Shown: positions 1 through 9,062, counted from the stretch's first letter. The stretch is DNA of 64,000 nt from Paucibacter sp. B2R-40 (GCF_025717555.1 NZ_JAJIRP010000001.1:1-64000), one strand, 5' to 3'. Numbers and translations: made by a program. Notes: generated by a model from the sequence alone, not told the origin.

Positions 1-440
1 CAGTGGTTAGTGTGTTGCACCGACCAGTTGAATCCGCCGTACTGACCCGCCCATCGAGACGCATGCAGGATGTTCGCCGCTGCTGCGGCATTCAGCGACC
101 GAGATCGCACTTGTGAGGGTACTTTTGCCAGGTGGAAAAAAGTTCTTGACTTAAAGTTAACTTGAACTTTCATCATGGCCGCATGTCGAAGCAAAACTTC
201 ATACCCATGCGAGAACCACCTAGATCCCATGCGCATCAATATCACGCGTCCAAAGGACTGATCGACGCCTTCCAGGCCTTGCCCCTTGGATACCCTGCGC
301 ACCAACAAGTGCAACTTGTTCATGGCATGGTTTGGCATGCGCTGCGTCGGCTCGGTGCCAAACCAAAAGACATGCAATGGCTTGACGACCACAAAGGCAA
401 CCAGTTCCGGGGCGTTGGGCTCCACGTACGTGCCCAACAT
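1..440 (-). other. Weakly coding-like frame running off the left edge, not recognised
   Basis: A minus-strand frame is open from a stop at 477-479 through an ATG at 440 to the left edge with no further stop. Between about 440 and 250 its third codon positions are GC-rich, as in real genes here. From about 240 to 130 the sequence turns AT-rich and looks intergenic, and a MerR-type operator lies inside it at 145-170. No ribosome binding site precedes the ATG and I recognise no domain. It may be a decayed gene remnant; the plus-strand frames over the same bases are no better. Nothing else is identifiable in the 541 bases before the first gene. Confidence 0.2.
145..170 (+). promoter_or_regulatory. 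MerR-family-type operator/promoter
   Basis: CTTGACTTAAAGTTAACTTG starts at 145. It contains a TTGACT -35-like box directly joined to the perfect palindrome AAGTTAACTT (154-163). This is the layout of MerR-family promoters such as the AdhR/NmlR type, where the regulator binds between -35 and -10 across a long spacer. No MerR gene and no obvious target gene lies immediately downstream; the nearest convincing plus-strand gene starts at 542. The call rests on motif shape only. Confidence 0.35.
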
Positions 441-541
441 CAAGCTGTTGAAGTCTGGCGTGACGCCGCCAAGTCCTCACGAAGAAGTGGGCTGCTCTCC
501 AACGGTGAATCGGGCGGTTTCATGAGAAGGAGTTGGCGAGT

Positions 542-964
542 ATGTTGACGTCTTTCAGCGTTCAAAGAATTGATCATCTTGTTTTGCGGGTCAGTGACCT
601 GACCCGGTCCATCTCGTTCTATGAGACGGTGTTGGGCTGTGCCATAGTCAAGCGTCGCGATGACCTTGGGTTGGTGCATCTGAGGGTCGGTACATCGATG
701 ATCGATCTGGTAAGCATCGACGGTGTACTTGGGCGCCGAGGAGGGGTCGGAGCAGGTTCGGAAGGCCGCAATCTAGACCATCTATGCCTCAGAGTTGAAC
801 CTTTTCTGGAACTTCCCTTGCTTGCTCATCTTGCTGTTTATGGGATCAAGCCACTTGGCCCAGCAGAAGAAAACTTTGGTGCCGAAGGTGATGGGCTTTC
901 ACTCTATATCCATGACCCCGACGGCAATCTAGTCGAACTCAAAGGGCCTCCAACCACGAATTGA
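542..964 (+). CDS. VOC superfamily (glyoxalase/dioxygenase-fold) protein
   Basis: A 140-residue single-domain vicinal oxygen chelate protein. The N-terminal half holds the IDHLVLRVSDL strand and a SISFYETVLGC helix. The C-terminal half ends in IHDPDGNLVEL, where the Glu is the usual metal ligand, and His of IDHL is the other typical ligand. Members include glyoxalase I, ring-cleaving dioxygenases and fosfomycin-resistance enzymes; the substrate cannot be told here. The ATG at 542 is chosen because AAGGAG at 527-532 sits 9 bases upstream; a TTG at 533 is in frame but overlaps that site's spacing. The next gene starts 1 base after this stop, so the two are probably co-transcribed. Confidence 0.85.
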   Translation: MLTSFSVQRIDHLVLRVSDLTRSISFYETVLGCAIVKRRDDLGLVHLRVGTSMIDLVSIDGVLGRRGGVGAGSEGRNLDHLCLRVEPFLELPLLAHLAVYGIKPLGPAEENFGAEGDGLSLYIHDPDGNLVELKGPPTTN

Positions 965-965
965 C

Positions 966-1517
966 ATGTTGCATATTCCGACTTTGCGCACTGAGCGCCT
1001 GTCCCTTGTCCCGCTAGACCACCGCTGCGAACCTGCCTACCAAGCCTTCTATACGGATGCCAAGGCCTCGGCCAACTACGGTGGACCCTTGAGTGCCGGA
1101 GCTGCCTGGGCACGCTTGGCCGCAGATCTAGGGACTTGGTACTTGCAAGGATTTGGTGTTTGGGCCGTTCGGCAGAAGGTTGACCAACAAATCGTTGGGG
1201 TTTGTGGCTTCTGGCAGGGCAAAGGATGGCCACGTGAATTGACCTGGTGGCTGCTCCCGCAAGCGCGCGGTCAAGGGCTTGCGAAGGAAGCCTCGCTTGC
1301 AGTGATATCGCACGCCTACGAGGTGCTCGGCTGGCCGGTTGTTGAAACGTATATGAATGATTCCAACGCGAGCGCCCGCGCCTTGGTGCTGAGCCTTGAT
1401 GGTGAATTCCAGGAGCGGCGGAGTTTCCCTGACGGACTGGAGCGCGATATTTTCCGCTTGCCGAATCCAGATCGAGTGTGTCGTGAGCGCCGTGCTGGAC
1501 TGTCAAATCAACTGTGA
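966..1517 (+). CDS. GNAT family N-acetyltransferase
   Basis: A 183-residue acetyltransferase of the RimJ/RimL-like GNAT type. It opens with LRTERLSLVPL, the typical first strand, and carries the acetyl-CoA loop ARGQGLAKEA at about residues 99-108. Then follows the NDSNASARAL segment characteristic of this branch, in which Asn and Ser/Ala contact the cofactor. The acceptor is unknown; relatives acetylate ribosomal protein N termini, antibiotics or small amines. It begins 1 base after the VOC stop, which suggests translational coupling. The extreme C terminus is basic and unlike the family, so the last 15 residues may be drifted sequence. Confidence 0.85.
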   Translation: MLHIPTLRTERLSLVPLDHRCEPAYQAFYTDAKASANYGGPLSAGAAWARLAADLGTWYLQGFGVWAVRQKVDQQIVGVCGFWQGKGWPRELTWWLLPQARGQGLAKEASLAVISHAYEVLGWPVVETYMNDSNASARALVLSLDGEFQERRSFPDGLERDIFRLPNPDRVCRERRAGLSNQL

Positions 1518-1622
1518 ACTCTATCGAGTTCAGCCTCGCGCTCCCAGCCAGTGCCTATCATTCGGACTCGCAGTGGCGGCTTCGGCAGAGGTGCCCGTGG
1601 CAGTCACTGGGCAATCCCCATT

Positions 1623-2501
1623 TCAAGTCCCAGAAACCTCTTTGGCGATTGTTGGCATTGATGACCGGTGACGCAGTTTTGTGAGCTTAGGCCAGGCGAA
1701 CGGCGCGGCGCGGTTATCCCATGACGTTGCCACTAGGCAGGTAATGAGCAGCAAGCTGTATTCCCAACCCCAACCCTCCGGGGCCCATTTCAGTTCGCCA
1801 GGGGAGACGATAAAGAAGCCCGATGGCCAATGAAACCAGACTATGCCCACGGAATAGAAGCAAATCAGCACCAGACTGATTGGAAAGACCATCAGGCGCA
1901 GTGCAATCAAGACCGTACCAATGGTTTCAAACAAGTTCACACCAATGATAATTTGCAGCCCGAACGGAAAGCCCTTTTCGGTCATGATGCCACCCAGCAC
2001 GTTACTGTGCCCGGTCAATAGACGATGGGCGCCGTGTATGAAGATGCATATGCAAAGTATGAGGCGCATTGCATCCATACCCAAGCGCGCGTACTTGGCT
2101 GGGAGGCGGCCAGCGAGCCCTTCGCACACAACTGCAAATAGAGCCCCGCAGAGCATCAAGCTCAGTTCCCAGCCGTTGTCGCTCGGGCCAATGACCCAGA
2201 AACCAATGTACCGATGAAAAAGCAGAATGCTGGCCAGGTACAAGCCGATGAACAGCGACCCAATCGGCACCACGAACAGGCGCGACGCCAGCAACAGCGA
2301 ACCGACCACTTCGAATGAACTGATCAATTGCGCCAGCAAGGAACCCATCGGGAATCCCAGCGTACTCAAGTACTGGCCCAGTACAGGACTAGCGCTCCAG
2401 AGGCGCTCAAAGCCATGGGTGAAAATCATGGCGCAAAGGACCAAGCGCAGCAGGTCAGTGCCGGCACTTTTGGGTGAATAGAATTGTTTGTCGATCTGCA
2501 T
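1623..2501 (-). CDS. DoxX-like membrane protein with two tandem DoxX units
   Basis: A 292-residue integral membrane protein. Two similar halves each show the DoxX pattern: a first helix with a Gly-His or His-Gly pair (IFTHGFERL near residue 29, FIHGAHRL in the second half), a GFP turn, a glutamate-containing helix (SSFEVVGSLLLASR; NLFETIGTVLIALR) and a final helix pair. Typical DoxX proteins have about 130-160 residues and four helices, so this is an internal duplication or fusion. DoxX family roles range from thiosulfate:quinone oxidoreductase subunit to redox stress. The ATG at 2501 has AAGGAG 6 bases upstream; an upstream in-frame start at 2576 lacks one. It lies downstream of the LysR gene on the same strand. 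Confidence 0.75.
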   Translation of the reverse strand: MQIDKQFYSPKSAGTDLLRLVLCAMIFTHGFERLWSASPVLGQYLSTLGFPMGSLLAQLISSFEVVGSLLLASRLFVVPIGSLFIGLYLASILLFHRYIGFWVIGPSDNGWELSLMLCGALFAVVCEGLAGRLPAKYARLGMDAMRLILCICIFIHGAHRLLTGHSNVLGGIMTEKGFPFGLQIIIGVNLFETIGTVLIALRLMVFPISLVLICFYSVGIVWFHWPSGFFIVSPGELKWAPEGWGWEYSLLLITCLVATSWDNRAAPFAWPKLTKLRHRSSMPTIAKEVSGT

Positions 2502-2591
2502 GGGGTGCTCCTTCAGTGCCGGCACTTTAGGGGAGTCAAGGCATGAAATCAACGCATGGTTCCGCATGGTGATCATGCGAATATGGAATGC

Positions 2592-3494
2592 CTAATCGCG
2601 TCGAAACTGGGTCACACCATGGATAGACCGGAATAGCACTGAGTGCACCAAATTCCGAAACCATTGGTGGGCCGGGTCATGCTGGCTGCGCGCATGCCAC
2701 AACAACCAGTAGCGATAGATGTGCGCGTCGATGGGCAGCGCTTTCCAAACAATCGGTGCCTGGCGCGCAAAGACTACTGCCACATGTTCGGGTATGGTGA
2801 GCAGTAGGTCATTGGTTGCCAGCAGGCGTAGTGCCGTGCTGTAAAACGGCACGCTCAAGCGTACCTGCCGCGCCAAACCGGCCTGAGCCAGGTGATGGTC
2901 GATAAAACTGATCTTGTCACCCCCACCGCCAATGTCGAGGTGGTCGGCTGCGGCATAGGCATGCAGCGACAGTGCTTGGTCTGCCAGTGGATGGCCGGCA
3001 CGCATGGCGCACACGGGGCGGTCCTCGCCCAAGGCGCGCCCGTGCAGGTTCTCCGGCAACGCGTCTGCGATGGTGGGGACGAGATCGACGCCTTCGTCGG
3101 CCAGCAGCCGGTAGTGGCCCGACTCCCACATATGAAACATCACCCGCACGCCAGGCGCCTGCCGACTGAGCAGGGCCATCACGTCGGGCAGCATATTGTC
3201 GGCAATGTAGTCGGAGCCGGAAATGGCGAACCGCCGTGTGCACTCGGCCGGGTCAAAGAGTGGCCCTTCCATCAAGGCCGCCATGTCGACCAGCATTGCC
3301 TTGAGTGGTGCGCGCAACGACACGGCGCGTTCCGTCAGAATATAGCGCTGGCCTTCACGAATGAGCAGCGGGTCGCGCAATTGATCCCGCAACTGCACCA
3401 ATTGCCGACTCACAGCAGACTGGGTCATGCCTAGCAAGCGTCCCGCTGCCGTGACGTTACGTGTTTCCAGCAGCACGTCGAGCGTACGCAGCAA
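2592..3494 (-). CDS. LysR-type transcriptional regulator
   Basis: A protein of about 300 residues with an N-terminal winged helix-turn-helix (NVTAAGRLLGMTQSAVSRQL, about residues 13-32) followed by a LysR substrate-binding domain (SGSDYIADNMLPDVMALL onward). It lies 90 bases upstream of the DoxX gene on the same strand and may control it or a divergent target. Coordinates use the TTG at 3494. Homology clearly extends a few codons further upstream (Phe-Asn-Leu-Asn before Leu-Leu-Arg-Thr-Leu). No in-frame ATG exists before the stop at 3555-3557; GTG at 3548 is the alternative. I see no ribosome binding site for any of these starts, so the true start is uncertain and the original start codon may have been lost. 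Confidence 0.8.
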   Translation of the reverse strand: MLRTLDVLLETRNVTAAGRLLGMTQSAVSRQLVQLRDQLRDPLLIREGQRYILTERAVSLRAPLKAMLVDMAALMEGPLFDPAECTRRFAISGSDYIADNMLPDVMALLSRQAPGVRVMFHMWESGHYRLLADEGVDLVPTIADALPENLHGRALGEDRPVCAMRAGHPLADQALSLHAYAAADHLDIGGGGDKISFIDHHLAQAGLARQVRLSVPFYSTALRLLATNDLLLTIPEHVAVVFARQAPIVWKALPIDAHIYRYWLLWHARSQHDPAHQWFRNLVHSVLFRSIHGVTQFRRD

Positions 3495-3618
3495 GTTCAG
3501 ATTGAAGGACTGAAGCGAAATAGATTCTCTCTACGCAGTACAGGCCACTGGAGGTTAGCATTTTTGCCAACAAATACCTAGCTCAGAACCGCTGGTTGTG
3601 AGGCCGACCGGGAGAGAT

Positions 3619-3639
3619 CCACTTTCGAAGCGAAAGTGG
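3619..3639. repeat. Perfect 9-bp hairpin in an otherwise featureless intergenic region
   Basis: CCACTTTCG, a 3-base loop AAG, and CGAAAGTGG form a perfect inverted repeat. There is no T-run on either side, so it is not a normal intrinsic terminator. The surrounding 3495-3771 region between the LysR gene and the NmrA-like gene holds no gene I can support. Such palindromes are often worn remnants of dispersed repeats. Confidence 0.5.
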
Positions 3640-3771
3640 CTGCTTCGGGCACTCAGTTGCCAGGCAGTCAGTGCTCTCGAAATGTCCCGGCCTGCGCACG
3701 GCCGAGACCACGAACAAGCCCTGCATAGCTGACGTTCGGTTCGCAGACCGTTTTAGCCAACAGCGACTTGA

Positions 3772-4605
3772 TCAAGCCCAAGCAGTTTTGTAGTCCCGCG
3801 CGTACTGCGCCACGCTTCGGGGCGCGTGGCCGGTGATGGTGTGCACCGCGTCAGTCGTGCGCTCGGAGTATCCGGCTTTGAAGTAACCCAGGATGACGAG
3901 CATGAAGTCGGCGTAGTCGGCTGGCAAGCCGGCTCCCAGCAGGCCTTCGCGCATGGCCTCGGGCGATATGTCGGTGTAGCCGATGCGCTTGCCGCTGGCC
4001 TGGGTCAGCAGGGCGGCCACTTGGTGGTGGTCCAGGGCCTCGGGGCCGGTGAGGTCGAAATCCTGCCCGTTGAAGCGGTCGCTGACCAGTAGCTCCGCGG
4101 CCACGGCGGCGATGTCGCGAGCATCGATGAAACTGCCCTTGGCCTCGCCAGTGGGCAGCAGGATCTGGCCCTGGTTCAGGATGCCGTGCAGCCAAAAAGT
4201 GTTGAAGTTCTGCATGAACCAGTTCGGGCGGATGACGTTGAAGGCCAAGCCCGAGGCTTCGAGGTGGCGCTCGGCCAAACGCAGGGGCGCGGCCTCGTCG
4301 GCGTTGGCGCCCATGGCGCTCATCAGCACCACCTTTTGCACGCCCTCGGCACGGGCGGCGTCCACCAGCGGGTTCAGCAGCAAGTCTTGGCGGGTGTGGC
4401 CAGGGGGCGCCAGGAAGAAGGCTTGGTCAACGCCGGCGAAGGCAGCGTCGCGACCCTCGCCGGTGAGCAGGTTCAGGTGGACTTGATCGGGCGCGGTGGG
4501 TGTGCGACTGGTGGCTTTGCGCACGGTGTGGCCGGCTTGGGTGAGCAGGCTGGACAGTTCGGAGCCGACGGTGCCGCTGGCGCCAATGACGAGGATGGTG
4601 GACAT
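3772..4605 (-). CDS. NmrA-like NAD(P)-binding oxidoreductase
   Basis: A 277-residue Rossmann-fold protein of the atypical short-chain dehydrogenase (NmrA/HSCARG-like) group. The nucleotide-binding motif GASGTVGSEL lies at residues 8-17, followed by a VDQAFFLAPP strand and the VVLMSAMGAN segment where classical enzymes keep the catalytic Ser/Tyr. No YxxxK pair is evident, as is usual for NmrA-like quinone reductase or redox-sensing relatives. It is a soluble cytoplasmic protein. GGAG lies 8 bases before the ATG. The gene is divergent from the AraC/cupin regulator at 4714, a pairing typical of a regulator next to its target. Confidence 0.85.
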   Translation of the reverse strand: MSTILVIGASGTVGSELSSLLTQAGHTVRKATSRTPTAPDQVHLNLLTGEGRDAAFAGVDQAFFLAPPGHTRQDLLLNPLVDAARAEGVQKVVLMSAMGANADEAAPLRLAERHLEASGLAFNVIRPNWFMQNFNTFWLHGILNQGQILLPTGEAKGSFIDARDIAAVAAELLVSDRFNGQDFDLTGPEALDHHQVAALLTQASGKRIGYTDISPEAMREGLLGAGLPADYADFMLVILGYFKAGYSERTTDAVHTITGHAPRSVAQYARDYKTAWA

Positions 4606-4713
4606 GAGAGAACTCCAGAAAACGTTGCGATGGCGCTATTGTTCTGCACTTGAAATGTACTTGAAATGGCTTTTAGTCCACAATTCATGTCTTGCAGTTC
4701 TTCTTTTCGAATC

Positions 4714-5655
4714 ATGAATACAAGCTCGTTGGACCTTTTGAGTGACTTGCTACAGCAAGCTGGCATGCGCCGCCGTTTGCTGGGCCAGCGCGCCGTGCCC
4801 CTTGGCATGGCCTTGCGCTTCCCTTGCGAGAAGAGCATTGGGCTGCACGTGGTGACGCATGGGCTGGTGCACGTGAACGCACCCGGCTTGTCATCGCCCT
4901 TGGCCTTGCGGGCGGGCGACATTGCTGTGATGGCGCGGGGCTGCGAGCACTTTTTGAGCGTGGCCCCGGCCCTGGATGGACTGCGGGTCGAAACCATCGG
5001 AGCGCCCTCTGACGAAGTTCCCGAGGTCGGTGCTGCGGTGGTTATCGGCGGCGCCTACCAGCTATGGAACCAACCATTGCACCCCTTCTTTCGGGAGATG
5101 CCGGCTTGGTTTGTGGTGCGGGCCGACGAGGTGCCCAAGCTTGGGCCCTTAGCGCTGACGGTGGGCCTGCTGATTGACGAACTGCGCCAGCACAGCATGG
5201 GCACCGAGACGGTGCTGAACGGCCTTCTGGATGTTGTGTTCACCTACCTGCTGCGCGAAATGCTGGCCCGCCACGCTGATGCTTCGGCCGGCTGGGCTCA
5301 TGCGGTGCGCGACCCCCAAGTGCACCGTGCTCTGGTGCTGATGCAAGGCGACACTGCGCGCGCATGGACGCTAGAAGCCTTGGCGGCGGAGGCTGGGCTG
5401 TCGCGCACCGGCCTAGCCGAGCGCTTCCGCGAAGCCATGGGAGAAACGCCCTTGGCCCATTTGCGCACGCTGCGCTTGCAGGCAGCCATGCGCTTGCTCG
5501 GGCAAACCGAGCAGACCTTGGAACAAGTGGCCCAGGCGGTGGGCTACCAAGACGCCTTCAGCTTCTCGAAGGCTTTCAAGCGCGAAGTGGGACTGTCGCC
5601 GCGCGAATTCCGGCGACGCGATGAAGCCGACCGGGCGCTAGCTTATCGGTTCTAG
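4714..5655 (+). CDS. AraC-family regulator with N-terminal cupin
   Basis: A 313-residue regulator. Residues about 1-190 form a cupin-type sensor domain (DLLSDLLQQAGMRRRLLG at the start, then a beta-rich GLHVVTHGLVHVNAP). The C-terminal 100 residues hold two helix-turn-helix units (WTLEALAAEAGLSRTGLAERF; EQVAQAVGYQDAFSFSKAF) ending in the family signature FKREVGLSPREFRR. The ATG at 4714 fits the usual short N terminus of this group; an in-frame ATG at 4666 would add 16 unlikely residues. It is divergently transcribed from the NmrA-like oxidoreductase and is probably its regulator. Confidence 0.85.
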   Translation: MNTSSLDLLSDLLQQAGMRRRLLGQRAVPLGMALRFPCEKSIGLHVVTHGLVHVNAPGLSSPLALRAGDIAVMARGCEHFLSVAPALDGLRVETIGAPSDEVPEVGAAVVIGGAYQLWNQPLHPFFREMPAWFVVRADEVPKLGPLALTVGLLIDELRQHSMGTETVLNGLLDVVFTYLLREMLARHADASAGWAHAVRDPQVHRALVLMQGDTARAWTLEALAAEAGLSRTGLAERFREAMGETPLAHLRTLRLQAAMRLLGQTEQTLEQVAQAVGYQDAFSFSKAFKREVGLSPREFRRRDEADRALAYRF

Positions 5656-6352
5656 GCGGCGCTGCCTTCAGTTGGGGGGCGGCACCCTTGAGGCTGGCGG
5701 CATTGACCATCGCGACGCTTCTCAAACCACTGGTCGCTGTAGTTTTATCTACCGTCCAGCTAGGCCAGCACTTGAGCGTATTCCAGTGGTTCGGTGGCCA
5801 GCGGCTCTTGCTCAGCATCTGGGTACTACGTAGACGGGCCGCACCATAGACGCCATCACATCAGCCACGATATCCAAAATCACCAAAACGGTCGGCGATT
5901 CGAACGTCAGCTATGCGGCGTTAGTTCGAGCTGCAGGCTTAGCGCAGGTCCGGGCATTTCGAGGGCACTGACCGCGCGGCCACTCAGTGCCCGTTGCCGC
6001 CGCCTGTCTGCAGGGCTGAGTGAATAAAAATATGCTCTTTGCCCGGCTGCGCGAGAACCTCAACCATCGTATCTATCCCTTCTATCCCCTCCATCCAGGC
6101 TCAAATTGCTCGTTTCCTGGAGCCAATTTTTAGCCAGGATGGCGGGGGTGAAAGGGATGAACGCAAGAACGGGCGAGTGGACCAGGCCTTGCGCAATCCC
6201 TGCCCAGAGCCAATATCGAGAGGCAATTTCGGGCACAAGCTCGCCTTTCAAGTTGGCCGAGGTACCGCGCCGAGCACAGATGCCGGCCAGTCACACACCG
6301 TCACAGTCTGCACACGCAAGCGCCATAGACTTGTCCGCTGAGGCTTTTGACA
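5656..6352. other. About 700 bases without a recognisable gene
   Basis: Several short frames exist but none has a ribosome binding site, consistent codon bias or a recognisable motif. The stretch may hold decayed coding sequence, since short runs look coding on the minus strand around 5760-5820, but no family could be named. A GAGG at 6340-6343 serves the next gene. Confidence 0.5.
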
Positions 6353-7087
6353 ATGCTGTTCATCGAAACAACAGCTTTGATCGAGACCTTCACCATGCAC
6401 GCATTGGCCAACACTCCCAGCCCTTTTCAGCACAAGTTCAATTGCCGCTTGGGCAGGCGGCTCAAGCGCGACCAAGCGCCGCAGGTCGCGCCCCAAGGCA
6501 CCGCCAGCCGCAGCCCAAATCAGGACCTGACCGCAGTCGCCCTGGTGCTGGTACTGGGCACCGTTTTGTTGTCCGCTTTGCCCGCGGAAGTGCGCGCGCA
6601 GACCCAGCCGCAGGCCAGCGAACGCAGCACCCTGGTGCGTGTGATCTCGTCCACGCCCAATCTGGAACGCATCACCGAAACCCGCCAGCAATGCGGCTAC
6701 GAGACCCAGCAAGTACCGAGCCCGGCAGTAAGCCAGCAGGCCGGCCTGGGCGGCACTGGCGGAGCGCTGCTCGGCGCTTTGGCCGGAGGCTTGCTGGCGG
6801 CCCAAGTGGGCAAGGGCAATGGCAAGCACGCGGCGATTGCCGCCGGCAGCGCCACCGGCGCCTTGGTCGGCAAGAGCTTGGCCGAACAGTCAAGCCCAGC
6901 GCCAAGCTACGCAACCTACAGCCAGCAGCAAGTGCAGGTCTGCCGGCCGGTCAGCGTGCAGCGCGAGCAAGTGCGCGACTACACCGTGCGCTACGAACAC
7001 CAAGGCCAGGAGTACCAGGTCCAGCTGCCACAGCAGCCCGGCCAGTGGTTGAGGTTGAACATCAGCCACAGCGTGCAAGCGGTGTGA
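6353..7087 (+). CDS. Glycine-zipper 2TM-type envelope protein
   Basis: A 244-residue protein with a hydrophobic export or anchor segment (LTAVALVLVLGTVLLSAL, about residues 61-78) ending near AEVRAQ. A conserved-Cys region (RQQCGYETQQ) follows, then a glycine zipper of about 45 residues (GGTGGALLGALAGGLLAAQV, then GSATGALVGKSL). The last part, VCRPVSVQREQVRDYTVRYE onward, is a beta-rich tail seen in proteins of the outer-membrane SlyB/RickA-like group. The role is presumably in envelope integrity; the molecular function is unknown. The ATG at 6353 has GAGG 9 bases upstream. The roughly 60-residue N terminus before the hydrophobic segment is unusually long, and a later non-ATG start cannot be excluded. 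Confidence 0.75.
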   Translation: MLFIETTALIETFTMHALANTPSPFQHKFNCRLGRRLKRDQAPQVAPQGTASRSPNQDLTAVALVLVLGTVLLSALPAEVRAQTQPQASERSTLVRVISSTPNLERITETRQQCGYETQQVPSPAVSQQAGLGGTGGALLGALAGGLLAAQVGKGNGKHAAIAAGSATGALVGKSLAEQSSPAPSYATYSQQQVQVCRPVSVQREQVRDYTVRYEHQGQEYQVQLPQQPGQWLRLNISHSVQAV

Positions 7088-7247
7088 GTCGCCATTGACC
7101 CAGGGCCAGGCTATTGACGATCTCGCTGGCAGTGGCTGTGGTGGGCTTGCGACTGCTGCGCCCTCAATCCACCCCGGGGGATGACGCCCAGCCCTTGCAC
7201 CGGTCAACACAATAGGGCTCATCTGAACAGCGGTTTGCCTACAAACT

Positions 7248-9047
7248 ATGCTTCTCTTGCACCCCCCCATCAGCCCTTGGGTCCAGCGCGGCCCCGACGG
7301 TTGCCGCATCAGCCTGCTGAGCGAACGCGTGGATCTGGACACCGTCTTCCTGCGCAGCACACCCGATAACGAAGAATATCTGCTGACCATGCACTATGCG
7401 GGGCGGCATGCCGAGCTGCACCGCTGGGAAGCATTTCTGCCTTGGGATGGCGGCAATGCCTTGACGCTCTATGCCTTCAAGGTGCTGGCCGACGGCACGC
7501 AGTATTGGCTAGCAGCCGACGGCGCGCACGAACACTTGCCACCCGAGGACAGGCACTTTCGGCTGCATCCCACGCAGATGCCGCCAAGCTGGGTGCGCGA
7601 GCAGGTTTTCTATCAGATCTTCCCCGACCGCTTCCACCGGGGCCTGCCGCCGGTCGATCGCCAGGGCCAGGTCTTGCCCGGCCAAGACGGCCGCCTCGTG
7701 CAGCAGCCGCAATGGAGCGAGCCGGTTGACCATGACAACGCGGCGAACAGCTTTTACGGCGGCGATCTGCCCGGCATCACCGCCAAGCTTGATTATCTGC
7801 AGGGGGAATTGGGCATCACGGCGCTGTACCTGAACCCGATCTTTGCCTCCGGCAGCAATCACAAGTACGACACCGATGACTACGAGCAGGTGGACCAGCA
7901 TTTCGGCGGCAACGCAGCGCTGGAAGACCTGAGCGGCGCGGTCCACAGCCGAGGCATGCGCCTGGTGCTGGACGGCGTGATCAACCACACCGGCGTCAAC
8001 CACGCCTGGTTCAAACAAGCACAGGCTTCGCCAGACTCGCCCTACCGCAGCTTCTATCTTTTCAACCAAGACGGTCATCACTTTGGCTGGAAGGGCTATA
8101 CCTCGCTGCCGGTGCTGGACTTTTCCTCACCCGCCTTGCGCGAACAGATCTACGCCGGCCCCGATGCGGTGCTGCGCCGCTGGCTCAAAGCGCCCTACAA
8201 CATCGACGGCTGGCGGCTCGACGTGATCCATATGCTGGGCGAAGGCTCGGGTGCGCGCAATAACGCCCATCATCTGCGCGAAATCCGCAGCGCCATCAAG
8301 CAAGAGATGCCCGAAGCCTATGTGATGGGCGAGCATTTCTCCGAGGCGACACGCTGGCTGCAGGGCGACCAGGAAGACGGCGCGATGAACTATTACGGTT
8401 TCGCCAACCCGGTGCGGGCCTGGTTGGCCGGGCAGGACGTGGCCTATCAAGCGATCAAGCTGAGCAGCGCAGCCTTTGATGCCTGGATGCGCCGCGCCCA
8501 GGCCTGCATTCCCTTTGATAACCAATTAGCCCAGCTGAATCTGCTGGACAGCCACGACACCACCCGCTTCTTCACCCTGCTGGGCGAAGACAGCGCCCGC
8601 ATGAAGCTGGCGGCAACGCTGCTGTTCACCCGACCCGGTGCGCCGTGCATCTACTACGGCGACGAAATCGGCCTGGCCGGCGGCCCGGACCCGGATTGCC
8701 GCCGCCCCTTCATCTGGGAGCGCGAACGCTGGAATTTGCCGCTATTCGAGCATTACCAAGCCCTGGCCAAGCTGCGCCAGCAACGTGGCGAATGGCGCCA
8801 TGGCGCGGTGCAAACGCTGGGCTTTGGCGCCGATTGGATCGTCTACGCCCGCTACACCGACTGGGAGGCCAGCATCATCGCAGTCAACCGCGGCGCGTAT
8901 CCGACCTTGGTGAAGCTGCCGGTGTGGCAGTTGCCGGTACCGGTCGAGACCTGGCAGTCGCATGGGGGCCAGAGCTTTAGCCTGAGCGAGGGCCAAATGG
9001 CGATCGAGTTGCCTCCGGTGGGCAGCGTGCTGCTGCTGAGCTGCTAA
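7248..9047 (+). CDS. malZ: Maltodextrin glucosidase (MalZ-type, GH13)
   Basis: A 599-residue GH13 enzyme close in length and layout to E. coli MalZ (about 604). It has an N-terminal beta domain, then WVREQVFYQIFPDRF opening the TIM barrel. All four GH13 regions are present: DGVINH (about 241-246), GWRLDV with nucleophile Asp325, MGEHF with acid/base Glu362, and LLDSHD with transition-state Asp437. There is no signal peptide, so it acts in the cytoplasm. By family knowledge it releases glucose from the reducing end of short maltodextrins. It is convergent with the exported pullulanase gene 47 bases away, consistent with outside debranching followed by inside trimming of starch or glycogen fragments. 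Confidence 0.93.
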   Translation: MLLLHPPISPWVQRGPDGCRISLLSERVDLDTVFLRSTPDNEEYLLTMHYAGRHAELHRWEAFLPWDGGNALTLYAFKVLADGTQYWLAADGAHEHLPPEDRHFRLHPTQMPPSWVREQVFYQIFPDRFHRGLPPVDRQGQVLPGQDGRLVQQPQWSEPVDHDNAANSFYGGDLPGITAKLDYLQGELGITALYLNPIFASGSNHKYDTDDYEQVDQHFGGNAALEDLSGAVHSRGMRLVLDGVINHTGVNHAWFKQAQASPDSPYRSFYLFNQDGHHFGWKGYTSLPVLDFSSPALREQIYAGPDAVLRRWLKAPYNIDGWRLDVIHMLGEGSGARNNAHHLREIRSAIKQEMPEAYVMGEHFSEATRWLQGDQEDGAMNYYGFANPVRAWLAGQDVAYQAIKLSSAAFDAWMRRAQACIPFDNQLAQLNLLDSHDTTRFFTLLGEDSARMKLAATLLFTRPGAPCIYYGDEIGLAGGPDPDCRRPFIWERERWNLPLFEHYQALAKLRQQRGEWRHGAVQTLGFGADWIVYARYTDWEASIIAVNRGAYPTLVKLPVWQLPVPVETWQSHGGQSFSLSEGQMAIELPPVGSVLLLSC

Positions 9048-9062
9048 AGAGCGAGCATCAAT

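Noticed and set aside
162-548. Plus-strand frame of 128 codons at the left edge, considered as an integrase fragment
   Set aside because: No recombinase catalytic residues or other motif, no ribosome binding site, and the opposite frame has better codon bias.
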